Positions 15,737 through 23,645 are shown, counted from the first letter of the stretch. The stretch: DNA of 36,700 bases from JAHEDH01 sp965364515 (GCA_965364515.1 CBDTXZ010000006.1:1-36700); one strand, 5' to 3'. The notes: generated from the letters alone by a model not told the origin. Made by a program: numbers and translations.

Positions 15737-16097
15737 TTGACGTCTCGCGAGGCGGCTCGAACCGCTGAATCTCGACCAGGTGACCGTCCGGATCCCGAAG
15801 AAAGGCATGGGTGATGGCGTATTCCGGCGAGTAGCGGGGTGATTGCTCGAACATGACGCCGGCGGCCGCCAGTTCGGCGCACACCTCCTCGACGCGATCG
15901 GTCACGAGCGTGAAGATCATCCCGTCGGGATTCGGAAGCCGACCTGCGCACACGCCGACCATCATTCGCCCGTCTGAGCCGTAGATCCGACACGAACCCT
16001 GATCGAGCATCAGATCCAGGCCGAGCGACTCGTAGAACGCTGACGAACGTTCGAGATCGGTGACGAACAGGAAGACCAGCGAATCGGAGAAACTCAC
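15729..16097 (-). CDS. VOC (glyoxalase/bleomycin-resistance) family protein
   Basis: A 122-residue single VOC domain of two beta-alpha-beta-beta-beta units: LVFLFVTDLERSSAFYESLG at the start and HAFLRDPDGHLVEIQRFEPP near the end, the latter with the metal-ligand Glu of the family. The first unit lacks an obvious His ligand, so metal binding and activity are uncertain. GTG 16097 overlaps the stop of the upstream aminotransferase (GTGA), so the two are translationally coupled. Substrate unknown. Confidence 0.82.
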   Translation of the reverse strand: MSFSDSLVFLFVTDLERSSAFYESLGLDLMLDQGSCRIYGSDGRMMVGVCAGRLPNPDGMIFTLVTDRVEEVCAELAAAGVMFEQSPRYSPEYAITHAFLRDPDGHLVEIQRFEPPRETSKT

Positions 16098-17287
16098 AGG
16101 TCCGCGAGGGCCTCGAGCAGAAGATCGACCTCGCCCTCGGTGGTCGTGCTCACGAACCCGATCCGGGTGAGCCCCCCGGACTCCAGCAACCCCAGTCGGC
16201 GCATCGGCTCCACCGCGTAGTAGTGACCAGACCAGACGCACATGTTTCGGGCAGCCAACTCGACTGCGACCGAAGACGGGGCACGGCCCTCCACGGCGAT
16301 CGCAAAGGTCGGCACCCTGCCCTCCATCGACGGAATCCCCCACACCCGAACCGAATCCGGCAAACCGGACAGGAACCGGCGCCCCAGACCGGCCTCGTAC
16401 GCCCTGATCTCGGCGAACGCACTATCGAGCCGCTCACTTCGCGACCCGCCGGACCCGAGTGACGCGATGTGGTCGACCGCCGCCGTGAAGCCTGCCAACA
16501 TCCCGAACGACGGGGTTCCGGTCTCGAACTTGCCGGGTGTCTCCGATGGGGCGGGACGCACCTTGTAGGGGCGAATGGAATCGAGCCACTCCCTCTTGCC
16601 CCACAGCATCCCGACGTGCGGGCCGTAGAACTTGTATGCGGAGCACACCAGGCCGTCGGCCCCAGAAGCCGCCACATCGATGCGATCGTGCGGAGCGAGA
16701 TGTACCGCGTCGACGAACACGCGCACCTCCGCACCGACGATCTCACGAACCCTGCTCACGTCGGTGACCGTGCCGAACGCATTCGACGCTCCACCGATCG
16801 CGACGAGGCGCGTGCGCGGAGTCAGCACCCGTTCGAGCGAGTCCAGATCCAACCGGACATCCTCGTCCACGAGATCGATCCAGTCGATCTCGACACCGAA
16901 GTCGTCGGCAGCCAGGACCCACGGGGTCACGTTGGCGTCGTGATCGAGACCACTGAGGACGATTCGATCGCCCCGCTCGAACCCCGAGACGACCGCCCGA
17001 GAGAACGACATGGTCAACGTCGTCATGTTGGGGCCGAACACGATCTCGTCCGGGGAACCGCCCACGAAATCGGCGCCCGCGGATCGTGCAGCCTCCACCA
17101 GTGCCTCGGAGCTTCGACTTGCGGCAAAGGCCCCGCCGACGTTGGAGGCACCTTCGACCAAGCCGGTCGCCACGGCGTCGGCCACCGACTCGGGGACCTG
17201 AGTTCCGGCGGGGCCGTCGAAGAACAGCGTGTCCGAATTGCGAATGGCCGGGAACCGGCCGCGGAGAACGTTCACATCGAATGACAT
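16094..17287 (-). CDS. Cysteine-desulfurase-like class V aminotransferase
   Basis: A 397-residue PLP enzyme of the class V fold, resembling the cysteine desulfurase-like subgroup: LFFDGPAGTQVPESV near the start, FVDAVHLAPHDRID around the PLP aspartate, and CSAYKFYGPHVGMLWG holding the Schiff-base lysine. The C-terminal region keeps FETGTPSFGMLAGF. The canonical mobile Cys loop of IscS/SufS is not evident, and no Fe-S assembly genes are nearby, so Fe-S biogenesis is not implied. ATG 17287 is 7 nt after a -10 box (leaderless), divergent from YibE/F over 24 bp. Coupled to the VOC gene downstream. Confidence 0.85.
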   Translation of the reverse strand: MSFDVNVLRGRFPAIRNSDTLFFDGPAGTQVPESVADAVATGLVEGASNVGGAFAASRSSEALVEAARSAGADFVGGSPDEIVFGPNMTTLTMSFSRAVVSGFERGDRIVLSGLDHDANVTPWVLAADDFGVEIDWIDLVDEDVRLDLDSLERVLTPRTRLVAIGGASNAFGTVTDVSRVREIVGAEVRVFVDAVHLAPHDRIDVAASGADGLVCSAYKFYGPHVGMLWGKREWLDSIRPYKVRPAPSETPGKFETGTPSFGMLAGFTAAVDHIASLGSGGSRSERLDSAFAEIRAYEAGLGRRFLSGLPDSVRVWGIPSMEGRVPTFAIAVEGRAPSSVAVELAARNMCVWSGHYYAVEPMRRLGLLESGGLTRIGFVSTTTEGEVDLLLEALADL

Positions 17288-17294
17288 GACGATG

Positions 17295-17300
17295 ACCGTA
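17295..17300 (-). promoter_or_regulatory. -10 box, leaderless promoter of the class V aminotransferase
   Basis: TACGGT on the minus strand, 7 nt before ATG 17287. It shares two base pairs with the opposing -10 box at 17299-17304. Confidence 0.55.
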
Positions 17301-17304
17301 ACGT
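17299..17304 (+). promoter_or_regulatory. -10 box, leaderless promoter of the YibE/F-rimK operon
   Basis: TAACGT, 7 nt before ATG 17312. It overlaps the opposing -10 box, so the two promoters probably cannot be open at once. Confidence 0.55.
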
Positions 17305-17311
17305 GTGGGCC

Positions 17312-18493
17312 ATGACAGAGCAGCACCATCCCGATGTCCAGAAGCTGCTCGGCCCCGACCGGCGGAGCCTCGGACTGGCGTGGGTTCCGCTCACGCTCAC
17401 GATCGCCGTCGTCATCGGCATGCTTGCACTCTGGCCCACCGGCGACCTCGACGTCGACAGCGAGTTCCTCGGGCTGGCCAGCGAGGTCTACCGGGCCGAA
17501 GTCACCCAGGTCATCGAACGGGGGTGCTCGTACGCCCCCGAATCACCGTGCACCCTCGTCGTCTTCGAGTTGCTCGAGGGTCCGACCCCGGGGTCGGCCG
17601 CCACACAGGAGTTCGAGGATCTGGCGACGACGCCCCGGTTCGAGCCGGGCGAAACCGTGGTGCTCAACTACCTGCCGAACGCCGAGCCCTCGTTTCAATA
17701 CCAATACGCCGACCGGGAGCGGAGAGCTCTGCTGATCGGACTGGCGGTGCTCTTCGCCGCAGCCGTGATCTGGCTCGGCCGACTGCGGGGTCTCGCAGCG
17801 CTCGTCGGCCTCGGCCTGTCGATCGTGGTGCTGATCGGCTTCATCGTCCCGGCGATCCTCGACGGATCCGACCCCGTGCTCGTCGCCGCCGTCGGAGCCG
17901 TCGCCATTGCGATCGTGTCGCTGTACCTCGCCCACGGCTTCACGGCACTCACCCACGTCGCACTCCTGGGCGCCGCCGGCGCACTCGCCATCACCGTTGC
18001 GTTGTCTGCGGTGATGACCAGCGCAGCGAAGTTCTCCGGCTTCGCAGGAGAAGAGTCGCTCTACCTCACGTTGTTCGGCGGGATCGACGTGGCCGGTCTG
18101 CTCCTGGCCGGCATCGTGCTCGGGGCGCTCGGGGCCCTCGACGACGTGACCGTCACACAGGCGTCGACGGTGTGGGAACTCAGACGCGCCAACCCCTCCC
18201 TCGACGTGCGGGAACTCACCGCCCGGGGTCTCAGGGTCGGGCGCGACCACATTGCATCGACCGTCAATACCCTCCTCCTCGCCTATGCCGGAGCCTCCAT
18301 CCCACTCCTGCTCTTGTTCGCCCTGTCGCAGCAATCGCTGTCGACGGTTGCGAACTCTGAGGTGGTCGCCACCGAGATCGTCCGTACGCTGGTCGGATCG
18401 ATCGGGCTGGTGACGGCCGTCCCGATCACGACATGGCTGGCGGCGCGCACCGTCGTCGGCATCGCCCCCGAGGAGCTGACAGTTGGCCACTGA
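17312..18493 (+). CDS. YibE/F-family polytopic membrane protein
   Basis: A 393-residue protein with one N-terminal helix (~23-43), an extracytoplasmic domain (~45-140, with CSYAPESPC) and about seven C-terminal helices. Family signatures include RLRGLAALVGLGLSIVVLIG and VLGALGALDDVTVTQASTVW, followed by HIASTVNTLLLAYAGASIPLL. YibE/F proteins are uncharacterised and have been proposed as transporters. It heads the operon with the RimB-like protease, RimK and aspartoacylase-like genes, so a link to glutamate or peptide-tag metabolism is possible but unproven. ATG 17312 fits the leaderless -10 box. Confidence 0.85.
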   Translation: MTEQHHPDVQKLLGPDRRSLGLAWVPLTLTIAVVIGMLALWPTGDLDVDSEFLGLASEVYRAEVTQVIERGCSYAPESPCTLVVFELLEGPTPGSAATQEFEDLATTPRFEPGETVVLNYLPNAEPSFQYQYADRERRALLIGLAVLFAAAVIWLGRLRGLAALVGLGLSIVVLIGFIVPAILDGSDPVLVAAVGAVAIAIVSLYLAHGFTALTHVALLGAAGALAITVALSAVMTSAAKFSGFAGEESLYLTLFGGIDVAGLLLAGIVLGALGALDDVTVTQASTVWELRRANPSLDVRELTARGLRVGRDHIASTVNTLLLAYAGASIPLLLLFALSQQSLSTVANSEVVATEIVRTLVGSIGLVTAVPITTWLAARTVVGIAPEELTVGH

Positions 18494-18959
18494 ACGACCG
18501 AAACGCAAACCGAAGCAACTGCCCGTCATCGGATGGCGCGAGTGGGTGTCGCTCCCCGACCTGGGAGTCGGCACCGTCCGCGCCAAGATCGACACCGGGG
18601 CGCGAACCGCCGCCCTGCACGCATTCGGGCTCGAGACCTTCGAGCGTGATGGGGTCACCTTCGCCCGGTTCGCCGTCCATCCCGAACACCAGACGCCCGG
18701 ACCGGCTGTCGTGACAGAAGCTCCCATCGTCGGCGAACGCAAGATCAAGAGCTCCAGCGGCGCCGCGGAGGAACGGCTCGTGATCGCCACGAAGATCTCC
18801 ATCGGTCCGCACAGCTTCGGTGCTGAGGTCACCCTCACCCGCAGGGACGAGATGGGCTTCCCGATGCTGCTCGGCCGCCAGACGATCAGGAAGCGCTTTC
18901 TGGTCGACCCGGGCCGCTCCTACGTGGTCGGCGAGCCCCCCAGCGAGTCTGACGCATGA
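18483..18959 (+). CDS. RimB-like retropepsin-type protease (so-called ATP-dependent zinc protease family)
   Basis: A 158-residue protein. VRAKIDTGARTAALHA (~33-48) is the family hallmark: the DTGA motif of retropepsin-like aspartic proteases. GFPMLLGRQTIRKRFLVDPG is the conserved C-terminal block. In Pseudomonas the relative RimB trims glutamate tails made by RimK; the zinc label of the family is historical. TTG 18483 is the likely start: GGAG (18472-18475) sits 7 nt upstream, and the frame overlaps the YibE/F stop by 11 bp. Its stop overlaps rimK's ATG (ATGA), so protease and ligase are translationally coupled. Confidence 0.88.
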   Translation: MATERPKRKPKQLPVIGWREWVSLPDLGVGTVRAKIDTGARTAALHAFGLETFERDGVTFARFAVHPEHQTPGPAVVTEAPIVGERKIKSSSGAAEERLVIATKISIGPHSFGAEVTLTRRDEMGFPMLLGRQTIRKRFLVDPGRSYVVGEPPSESDA

Positions 18960-19858
18960 GAATCGGGATCCTCTCGAGGAACCGTCACCTCTATTCGACC
19001 GAGAGACTCTTCGAGGCTGCCGCCGAACGCGGCCACGACGTGTCGGTCGTCGATTACCTGCGGAGCTACATGGACATCACCTCGGCCAAACCCCGGGTGC
19101 TCTTTCGGGGCGAGGAACTCCGCTTCGACGCGATCATCCCGCGCATCGGAGCGTCGTACACCTTCTACGGGACCGCCCTGGTTCGCCAGTTCGAAATGAT
19201 GGGCGTCTACTCGCTCAACCCCTCGGCTGCCATCACCCGCTCGAGAGACAAGCTGCACTCCATGCAGCTGCTGGCCCGGGCGCGGGTCGGGTTGCCGGTC
19301 ACCGGCTTCGCCCACGCCACCCAGGACATCGCCGGCCTCCTCGACGTTGTCGGTGGAACGCCGGTCGTGATCAAGCTGCTCGAAGGCACGCAAGGGCTCG
19401 GAGTGGTGCTCGCCGAGACGAAGAAGGCTGCAGAGTCGGTCATCGGCGCCTTCCGACAGCTCGATGCCAACATCCTCGTCCAGGAGTACATCAAGGAATC
19501 GAAGGGTGCCGACATCCGGGCCTTCGTCGTGGGCGGCAAGGTCGTCGCAGCCATGAAGCGCAAAGGTGCACCCGGAGATTTCCGTTCGAACCTCCACCGG
19601 GGAGGCACGGCCGAAGCGATCACCTTGACCCCCACAGAGCGCGCAGCCGCCGTGAAAGCGGCGCGCACGATGGGGCTCAACGTCGCCGGCGTCGATCTGC
19701 TTCAGGCGGACCGAGGGCCCGTCGTTCTCGAAGTCAACTCCTCTCCGGGGTTGGAGGGGATCGAGAAGTCGAGCCAGCGAGACGTCGCCACATCGATCAT
19801 CGAGTTCGTCGAAGAGGGCGCCAAGAAGCGCCGCTCCAACAAAGGTGGCAAGCGTTGA
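18956..19858 (+). CDS. rimK: RimK-type ATP-grasp glutamate ligase
   Basis: A 300-residue ATP-grasp enzyme of RimK size. MRIGILSRNRHLYSTERLFE starts the preATP-grasp domain; SRDKLHSMQLLARA, VVIKLLEGTQGLGVVL (ATP-binding loop), VQEYIKES, NLHRGGTAE and VVLEVNSSPGLEGIE (Mg ligands E and N) are the expected motifs in order. RimK adds glutamates to the C-terminus of ribosomal protein S6 in Escherichia coli and Pseudomonas, altering translation. The true acceptor here is unknown; some RimK relatives make other amide bonds. The flanking RimB-like protease and aspartoacylase-like hydrolase support a reversible glutamate modification. The stop overlaps the next TTG start. Confidence 0.9.
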   Translation: MRIGILSRNRHLYSTERLFEAAAERGHDVSVVDYLRSYMDITSAKPRVLFRGEELRFDAIIPRIGASYTFYGTALVRQFEMMGVYSLNPSAAITRSRDKLHSMQLLARARVGLPVTGFAHATQDIAGLLDVVGGTPVVIKLLEGTQGLGVVLAETKKAAESVIGAFRQLDANILVQEYIKESKGADIRAFVVGGKVVAAMKRKGAPGDFRSNLHRGGTAEAITLTPTERAAAVKAARTMGLNVAGVDLLQADRGPVVLEVNSSPGLEGIEKSSQRDVATSIIEFVEEGAKKRRSNKGGKR

Positions 19859-20823
19859 CAACCTCGAAGAACCACCCGATCTGGGTCGGCGGCGAACAGG
19901 TGGTCTCCGGCCGCCGGAGACATTTCGAGATCCCCGTCTCACGACTCCCCACCGGTTCCCGCCTGTCGATGCCGGTCGCCGTGCTCAACGGTCGGCGCCC
20001 CGGCCCGACGATCTGGCTGTCCGGCGCCATCCACGGTGACGAACTCAACGGTGTCGAGATCATCAGAGAAGTGCTGACCCGGATCGACGTGCGCACCCTG
20101 CGAGGAGCGATCATCGCAACGCCCGTCGTGAACGTCTTCGGCTTCATCGAGCAGTCCCGCTATCTACCGGACGGCAGAGACCTCAACCGATCGTTTCCGG
20201 GTTCGTCTCGAGGGTCTCTCGCCTCCCAGTTGGCCAAGATCTTCATGGACGAGGTCGTCGCGCAGTCGGATCTCGGGATCGATCTCCACACCGCGGCGGG
20301 CCACCGCATCAACATCCCACAGATCCGGGGGGACCTGGATCACCCCGAGACGCTCCGCCTTGCGAGCGCATTCGGCGCTCCATTCATCATCGACGCCCGC
20401 CTCCGCGACGGCTCGGTGCGCATGGCGGCGACCAAGCGCGACGTACCGGTCCTGCTGTACGAGGCAGGCCAGATCCATCGCTTCGACGACGACGCCATCC
20501 AGTACGGAACCGAGGGAGTCCTGCGAGTGATGGAGGCGATCGACATGGGGACCTGGGAACTGCCCCGTATCCGACGCAAGCCGATCCGGCTCGATTCCTC
20601 TCGCTGGGTCAGGGCGCGGCGATCAGGTATCGCCAAGCTCGAAGTGCGTCTCGGCGAGAAGGTCGAACGGGGTGACAGGCTCGGCACCATCTCCGATGCG
20701 CTCGGCCAGCGCCCCACGAAGATCAGCGCCTCCGCCGATGGCTATGTGATCGCCATCACCCAGAACCCGCTGGTGTCGCAGGGCGACGCACTCACGCACA
20801 TCGCGCAGCCGCGCAACGGCTGA
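19855..20823 (+). CDS. Succinylglutamate desuccinylase/aspartoacylase family zinc hydrolase
   Basis: A 322-residue M14-like zinc amidohydrolase. LSGAIHGDELNGVEI supplies the zinc ligands His and Glu (HxxE), RDLNRSFPG holds substrate-binding Asn-Arg, and LGIDLHTAAGHRIN supplies the third ligand His. A C-terminal beta-rich segment (KLEVRLGEKVERGDRLGTI) resembles the lid of the AstE group. Family members cleave N-acyl amino acids such as N-succinylglutamate. With RimK and RimB it may cleave a glutamate conjugate. TTG 19855 overlaps the rimK stop (TTGA) and has AAAGGTGG 6 nt upstream. Confidence 0.85.
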   Translation: MTTSKNHPIWVGGEQVVSGRRRHFEIPVSRLPTGSRLSMPVAVLNGRRPGPTIWLSGAIHGDELNGVEIIREVLTRIDVRTLRGAIIATPVVNVFGFIEQSRYLPDGRDLNRSFPGSSRGSLASQLAKIFMDEVVAQSDLGIDLHTAAGHRINIPQIRGDLDHPETLRLASAFGAPFIIDARLRDGSVRMAATKRDVPVLLYEAGQIHRFDDDAIQYGTEGVLRVMEAIDMGTWELPRIRRKPIRLDSSRWVRARRSGIAKLEVRLGEKVERGDRLGTISDALGQRPTKISASADGYVIAITQNPLVSQGDALTHIAQPRNG

Positions 20824-20848
20824 CGACCGACCGAGAGGCGATGCCGGC

Positions 20849-21133
20849 TCAGGAGGCTCGGCGCAGCTCCTCGAGCCACTTCCGACGGACCCGACCCCGC
20901 TCCTTGGCGGTCATCCCGCCCCAGATCCCGTCCGGTTGATTCGTCTCGATCGCGAACTGGAGGCATTCGTCGGCAACCGGGCAGGCGGTGCACACCGCCT
21001 TCGCCTCGTTGATCGCCACGAGATCGTCGGGCATCGGAAAGAAGTTCACATCGGTTCGGTTGTTGCACGCAGCGATCTCCCGCCACGAATGGACGGCGAG
21101 ATCGGTGTCGAAAAAGTACTCAGGAGCTGACAT
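20849..21133 (-). CDS. WhiB-family iron-sulfur transcriptional regulator
   Basis: 94 residues from ATG 21133. Four cysteines (23, 48, 51, 57; C-x24-C-x2-C-x5-C) bind a 4Fe-4S cluster, and GIWGG (69-73) plus the basic tail ERGRVRRKWLEEL form the turn and DNA-binding region. WhiB proteins occur only in actinobacteria and act with the primary sigma factor in division, redox or stress control. An in-frame ATG at 21172 would add 13 residues, but it lies inside the spacer of a candidate ECF promoter (21161-21189), so 21133 (GGGG 5 nt upstream) is preferred. Subclass not assigned. Confidence 0.92.
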   Translation of the reverse strand: MSAPEYFFDTDLAVHSWREIAACNNRTDVNFFPMPDDLVAINEAKAVCTACPVADECLQFAIETNQPDGIWGGMTAKERGRVRRKWLEELRRAS

Positions 21134-21160
21134 CAGGTCCCCATCTTCGGTGTCAATGGT

Positions 21161-21189
21161 TAAACGCTCCATAAAGCCGATTCGTTCCC
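21161..21189 (-). promoter_or_regulatory. Possible ECF sigma (SigR/SigH-like) promoter of whiB
   Basis: Minus strand: GGGAAC (21184-21189), 17-bp spacer, CGTTTA (21161-21166). Written as GGAAC-N18-GTT it is close to the GGAAT-N18-GTT pattern of oxidative-stress ECF factors. One match; not tested. Confidence 0.4.
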
Positions 21190-21481
21190 ACGATTACGCG
21201 ATTACAGATGAACGATGGGTGAGGTGCGATGGGCGATGGCGGGGTGCCGGGCACGCACCAACGCGGCTGGTCCGGGTCGGACTGAACCAACGGCCCAAAC
21301 CGCGGACGGCGCAGACGCAGCCCTACCTGTGACCACGCCCCCTCCGAGACACACGCCCACCGCCATCCGACCGCCCAGACACCCAAACCGCCTGGTCAGG
21401 TCACGGCCAGCGGGCATGTGATGTGCGCCGCGCGGCCGACCCCGTACCCGTGGTCACGGCGCCATGCGACACGGCTCCACA

Positions 21482-21499
21482 GAACGCTTGCGGGCGTTC
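21482..21499. terminator. Hairpin downstream of the acyl-CoA dehydrogenase gene (distal)
   Basis: GAACGC - TTGCGG - GCGTTC, perfect 6-bp stem, second of two hairpins after the minus-strand stop at 21602. Confidence 0.35.
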
Positions 21500-21509
21500 C
21501 ACGCGGTAG

Positions 21510-21529
21510 GGGCGCCACTCGTGGCGCCC
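21510..21529. terminator. Hairpin downstream of the acyl-CoA dehydrogenase gene (proximal)
   Basis: Perfect inverted repeat GGGCGCCAC/GTGGCGCCC with 2 nt between arms, i.e. an 8-bp stem capped by a CTCG tetraloop. It lies about 70 nt past the stop at 21602 and probably terminates that transcript. Confidence 0.5.
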
Positions 21530-21601
21530 GCGGCGCATCACCGTGCCACCCCGACCGCACCCACAGGCGCGACACCCCTGCGGTCAGCGAAGATGCCGCT
21601 C

Positions 21602-22837
21602 TCAGAACCGATACGGCTCGGGGACCTGTCCCGGCTCGTAGCGGCCGATTTCGGCTCGGGCCACCGAACGCTTGTGAACCTCATCGGGGCCGTCCGCCAT
21701 CTGCAGCCAGCGGCCCATCGAATAGAACTCGGCGATCGGGAAATCTTGTGTGAAGCCGGCAGCACCGAAAACTTGAATCGCTCGGTCCGCCACATAGGTG
21801 AGCACCGCCGGGGCGACGACCTTGATCGCCGCGATCTCGACTCTCGCTCCCTTTGCGCCGACGTTGTCGATCATCCACGCCGTCTTCAGTACGAGAAGCC
21901 GAGCCTGTTCGATCTTCATCCGCGACTCGGCGATCCAATCCCGGACCACCCCCTGATCGGACAGCGGCTTTCCGAAGGCCACCCGTGCCTTGGCACGCTG
22001 GACCATCAGATCGAAGCACCGCTCCGCCGCGCCGATGGCACGCATGCAATGGTGGATCCGGCCGGGGCCCAGCCGGGCCTGGGCGATGGCGAAACCGCCT
22101 CCCTGCTCGCCGAGCAGGTTCGAACGGGGCACTCGGACACCGTCGAAGTGGATCTGGGGATGGCCACCCCGATCCTGATAGCCGAATACGAGCGGCTCGC
22201 GCTCCACCTCCACTCCGGGGGCGTTCATCGGGACGATCACCATCGACTGCTGGTGGTACGGGTCGGCGTCGGGATCGGTGACGCCCATGACGATCGAGAC
22301 CTTGCAGCGTTCGGAGGCGGCGCCGGACGAGAACCACTTGCGACCCGTGATGACGTAGTCGTCCCCGTCGGTCTCGATCCTGGTCCGGATGTTCCTGGCA
22401 TCCGAGGACGCCACGTCGGGCTCCGTCATCGAGAAACACGAACGGATCTCGCCCTCGAGCAGCGGGTGCAGCCACTGCTGTTTCTGGGCATCGGTTCCGA
22501 ACATGTGGAGGATCTCCATGTTCCCGGTGTTCGGAGCGTCGCAGTTCAACGCCTCCGGCGCGATCGCCGGGCTTCGGCCGGTGATCTCGGCGAGGGGGGC
22601 GTACTCCTGAACCGTCAAGCCTGCGCCGTGCTCGGCGTCGGGGAGGAAGAGGTTCCACAGTCCCCGGCTCCTCGCTTCCTGCTTCAACTCCTCGAGCACA
22701 GGTGGATGGAAGTGGGGGTCGCCCGCATCGGCGAGCTGTTCGGCATAGATCGACTCGGCCGGATAGACGTGGGTCTCCATGAAGTCGAAGAGCTCACCAC
22801 GGAGCTCTTCGACCCTGTCGCTGTATGAGAAGTCCAT
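21602..22837 (-). CDS. Acyl-CoA dehydrogenase (ACAD10/11-like)
   Basis: A 411-residue flavoprotein of normal family length. ACAD landmarks in order: SCFSMTEPDVASSDARNI (FAD/substrate loop), ITGRKWFSSGA, LGPGRIHHCMRAIG, RVAFGKPLSDQGVV, QVFGAAGFTQDFPIAE, and the C-terminal LQMADGPDEVHKRSVAR, whose DGPDEVH form is typical of the ACAD10/11 branch. It transfers electrons from acyl-CoA to ETF via FAD; chain length is not readable. ATG 22837 is 4 bp after the site-2 protease stop, with no Shine-Dalgarno but a -10 hexamer 6 nt upstream, so it may have an internal leaderless promoter. Confidence 0.92.
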   Translation of the reverse strand: MDFSYSDRVEELRGELFDFMETHVYPAESIYAEQLADAGDPHFHPPVLEELKQEARSRGLWNLFLPDAEHGAGLTVQEYAPLAEITGRSPAIAPEALNCDAPNTGNMEILHMFGTDAQKQQWLHPLLEGEIRSCFSMTEPDVASSDARNIRTRIETDGDDYVITGRKWFSSGAASERCKVSIVMGVTDPDADPYHQQSMVIVPMNAPGVEVEREPLVFGYQDRGGHPQIHFDGVRVPRSNLLGEQGGGFAIAQARLGPGRIHHCMRAIGAAERCFDLMVQRAKARVAFGKPLSDQGVVRDWIAESRMKIEQARLLVLKTAWMIDNVGAKGARVEIAAIKVVAPAVLTYVADRAIQVFGAAGFTQDFPIAEFYSMGRWLQMADGPDEVHKRSVARAEIGRYEPGQVPEPYRF

Positions 22838-22841
22838 CGGG

Positions 22842-23537
22842 TCAACCTACCGGCTCGTCGTGGGCGGAACCGGGGCCACTGGTCCCGTTCTCACCGAAGC
22901 CGAACACGCGTCCCAGCTCGACCACCAGGACCAGGCCGGTGAACGCCGCGATCACGTACAGCCCCGTCATCCACGCCAGCACTCCCGCTACCAGGGTCAC
23001 GGATGGGAGGACCACGTCGGCGATGCGGGATCCTGCCTTGCCGAACCAGGCCTCGAGAGCGCTGGACAGCATCTGCCCCCCATCGAGGGGTCGGATCGGA
23101 ACCCAGTTCAGTGCTCCCCACACGAGATTCACGTACCACAGGTTCTCGAGCGCGAACACGGCAACGACCGGCTGCGCAGGGACGATGCCAAGCTGAAAGG
23201 CTCCCCAGACTGCCCCGCCGATCAGGAACCCGACGAACGAGCCGGCGGCGGCGATCCGGAAACGATCTGCAGCACCGATCCCGTCCGAGGTCCACGTCGT
23301 GAAGCCTCCGAGGAAATACAGCGTGACCGACACGTCCGCCCCCCGGCGCCGGGCGGCCCGGGCGTGGGCGTACTCGTGGACCAGCACCGTGGTGAAGACC
23401 ACCAGCCACCAGGCCAGCACGAACGGCCAGGCGCGCGGGCGGAGCAGCAATCGGTACGGGAGCGGCACCACGAGCAGCGCCACCAGCCAGAAGGACCAGC
23501 GGACATGGACGGGGATTCCGGCGAGTCGGAAGTGCAC
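22842..23537 (-). CDS. Site-2 protease family (M50) intramembrane metalloprotease
   Basis: A 231-residue membrane protein with about six helices. VLVHEYAHA holds the zinc-binding HExxH, and NWVPIRPLDGGQ is the second conserved motif (NxxPxxPLDGG) with the third ligand Asp. No PDZ or CBS domain, so it is a minimal S2P (SpoIVFB/Rip-like). Such enzymes release anti-sigma factors or other membrane substrates; no substrate gene is evident nearby. GTG 23537 is chosen because TACCGT lies 7 nt upstream and the protein then begins HFRLAGIPVHVRWSFW, typical of the family. Confidence 0.88.
   Translation of the reverse strand: MHFRLAGIPVHVRWSFWLVALLVVPLPYRLLLRPRAWPFVLAWWLVVFTTVLVHEYAHARAARRRGADVSVTLYFLGGFTTWTSDGIGAADRFRIAAAGSFVGFLIGGAVWGAFQLGIVPAQPVVAVFALENLWYVNLVWGALNWVPIRPLDGGQMLSSALEAWFGKAGSRIADVVLPSVTLVAGVLAWMTGLYVIAAFTGLVLVVELGRVFGFGENGTSGPGSAHDEPVG
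22844..22849 (-). promoter_or_regulatory. -10 box before the acyl-CoA dehydrogenase gene
   Basis: TAGGTT on the minus strand, overlapping the last codons of the site-2 protease gene and 6 nt before ATG 22837. Confidence 0.4.
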
Positions 23538-23544
23538 ACCGAGA

Positions 23545-23550
23545 ACGGTA
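23545..23550 (-). promoter_or_regulatory. -10 box, leaderless promoter of the site-2 protease gene
   Basis: TACCGT on the minus strand, 7 nt before GTG 23537; it decides that start. Confidence 0.5.
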
Positions 23551-23639
23551 GAGCAGCGAGGCGTCAACGTCACCGTGTGCGGTCGGCGCACGGCTCGACC
23601 GCGCTCACCCCGCCGTGAAGCCGTCAGGCCAGAACCGGG

Positions 23640-23645
23640 TAGCCT
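23640..23645 (+). promoter_or_regulatory. -10 box, leaderless promoter of the M20 peptidase-nucS pair
   Basis: TAGCCT, 8 nt before ATG 23654, without a Shine-Dalgarno. The only upstream in-frame ATG (23615) precedes this box. Confidence 0.5.

Larger units (their letters stand above)
21190..21601. other. 412-bp stretch without a credible gene
   Basis: Open frames here translate to Pro/Arg/Thr-rich sequence with no domain, and none has start signals. The stretch is C-rich and holds two hairpins near its right end, beside the acyl-CoA dehydrogenase stop. No tRNA cloverleaf or known riboswitch was recognised. Confidence 0.5.

Noticed and set aside
16094..17287. Iron-sulfur cluster cysteine desulfurase (IscS/SufS)
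   Set aside because: No clear active-site Cys loop and no suf/isc neighbours; kept as cysteine-desulfurase-like.
18820..19854. Long N-terminal extension in the aspartoacylase-like frame
   Set aside because: Overlaps rimB-like and rimK genes in another frame; TTG 19855 with a Shine-Dalgarno is sufficient.
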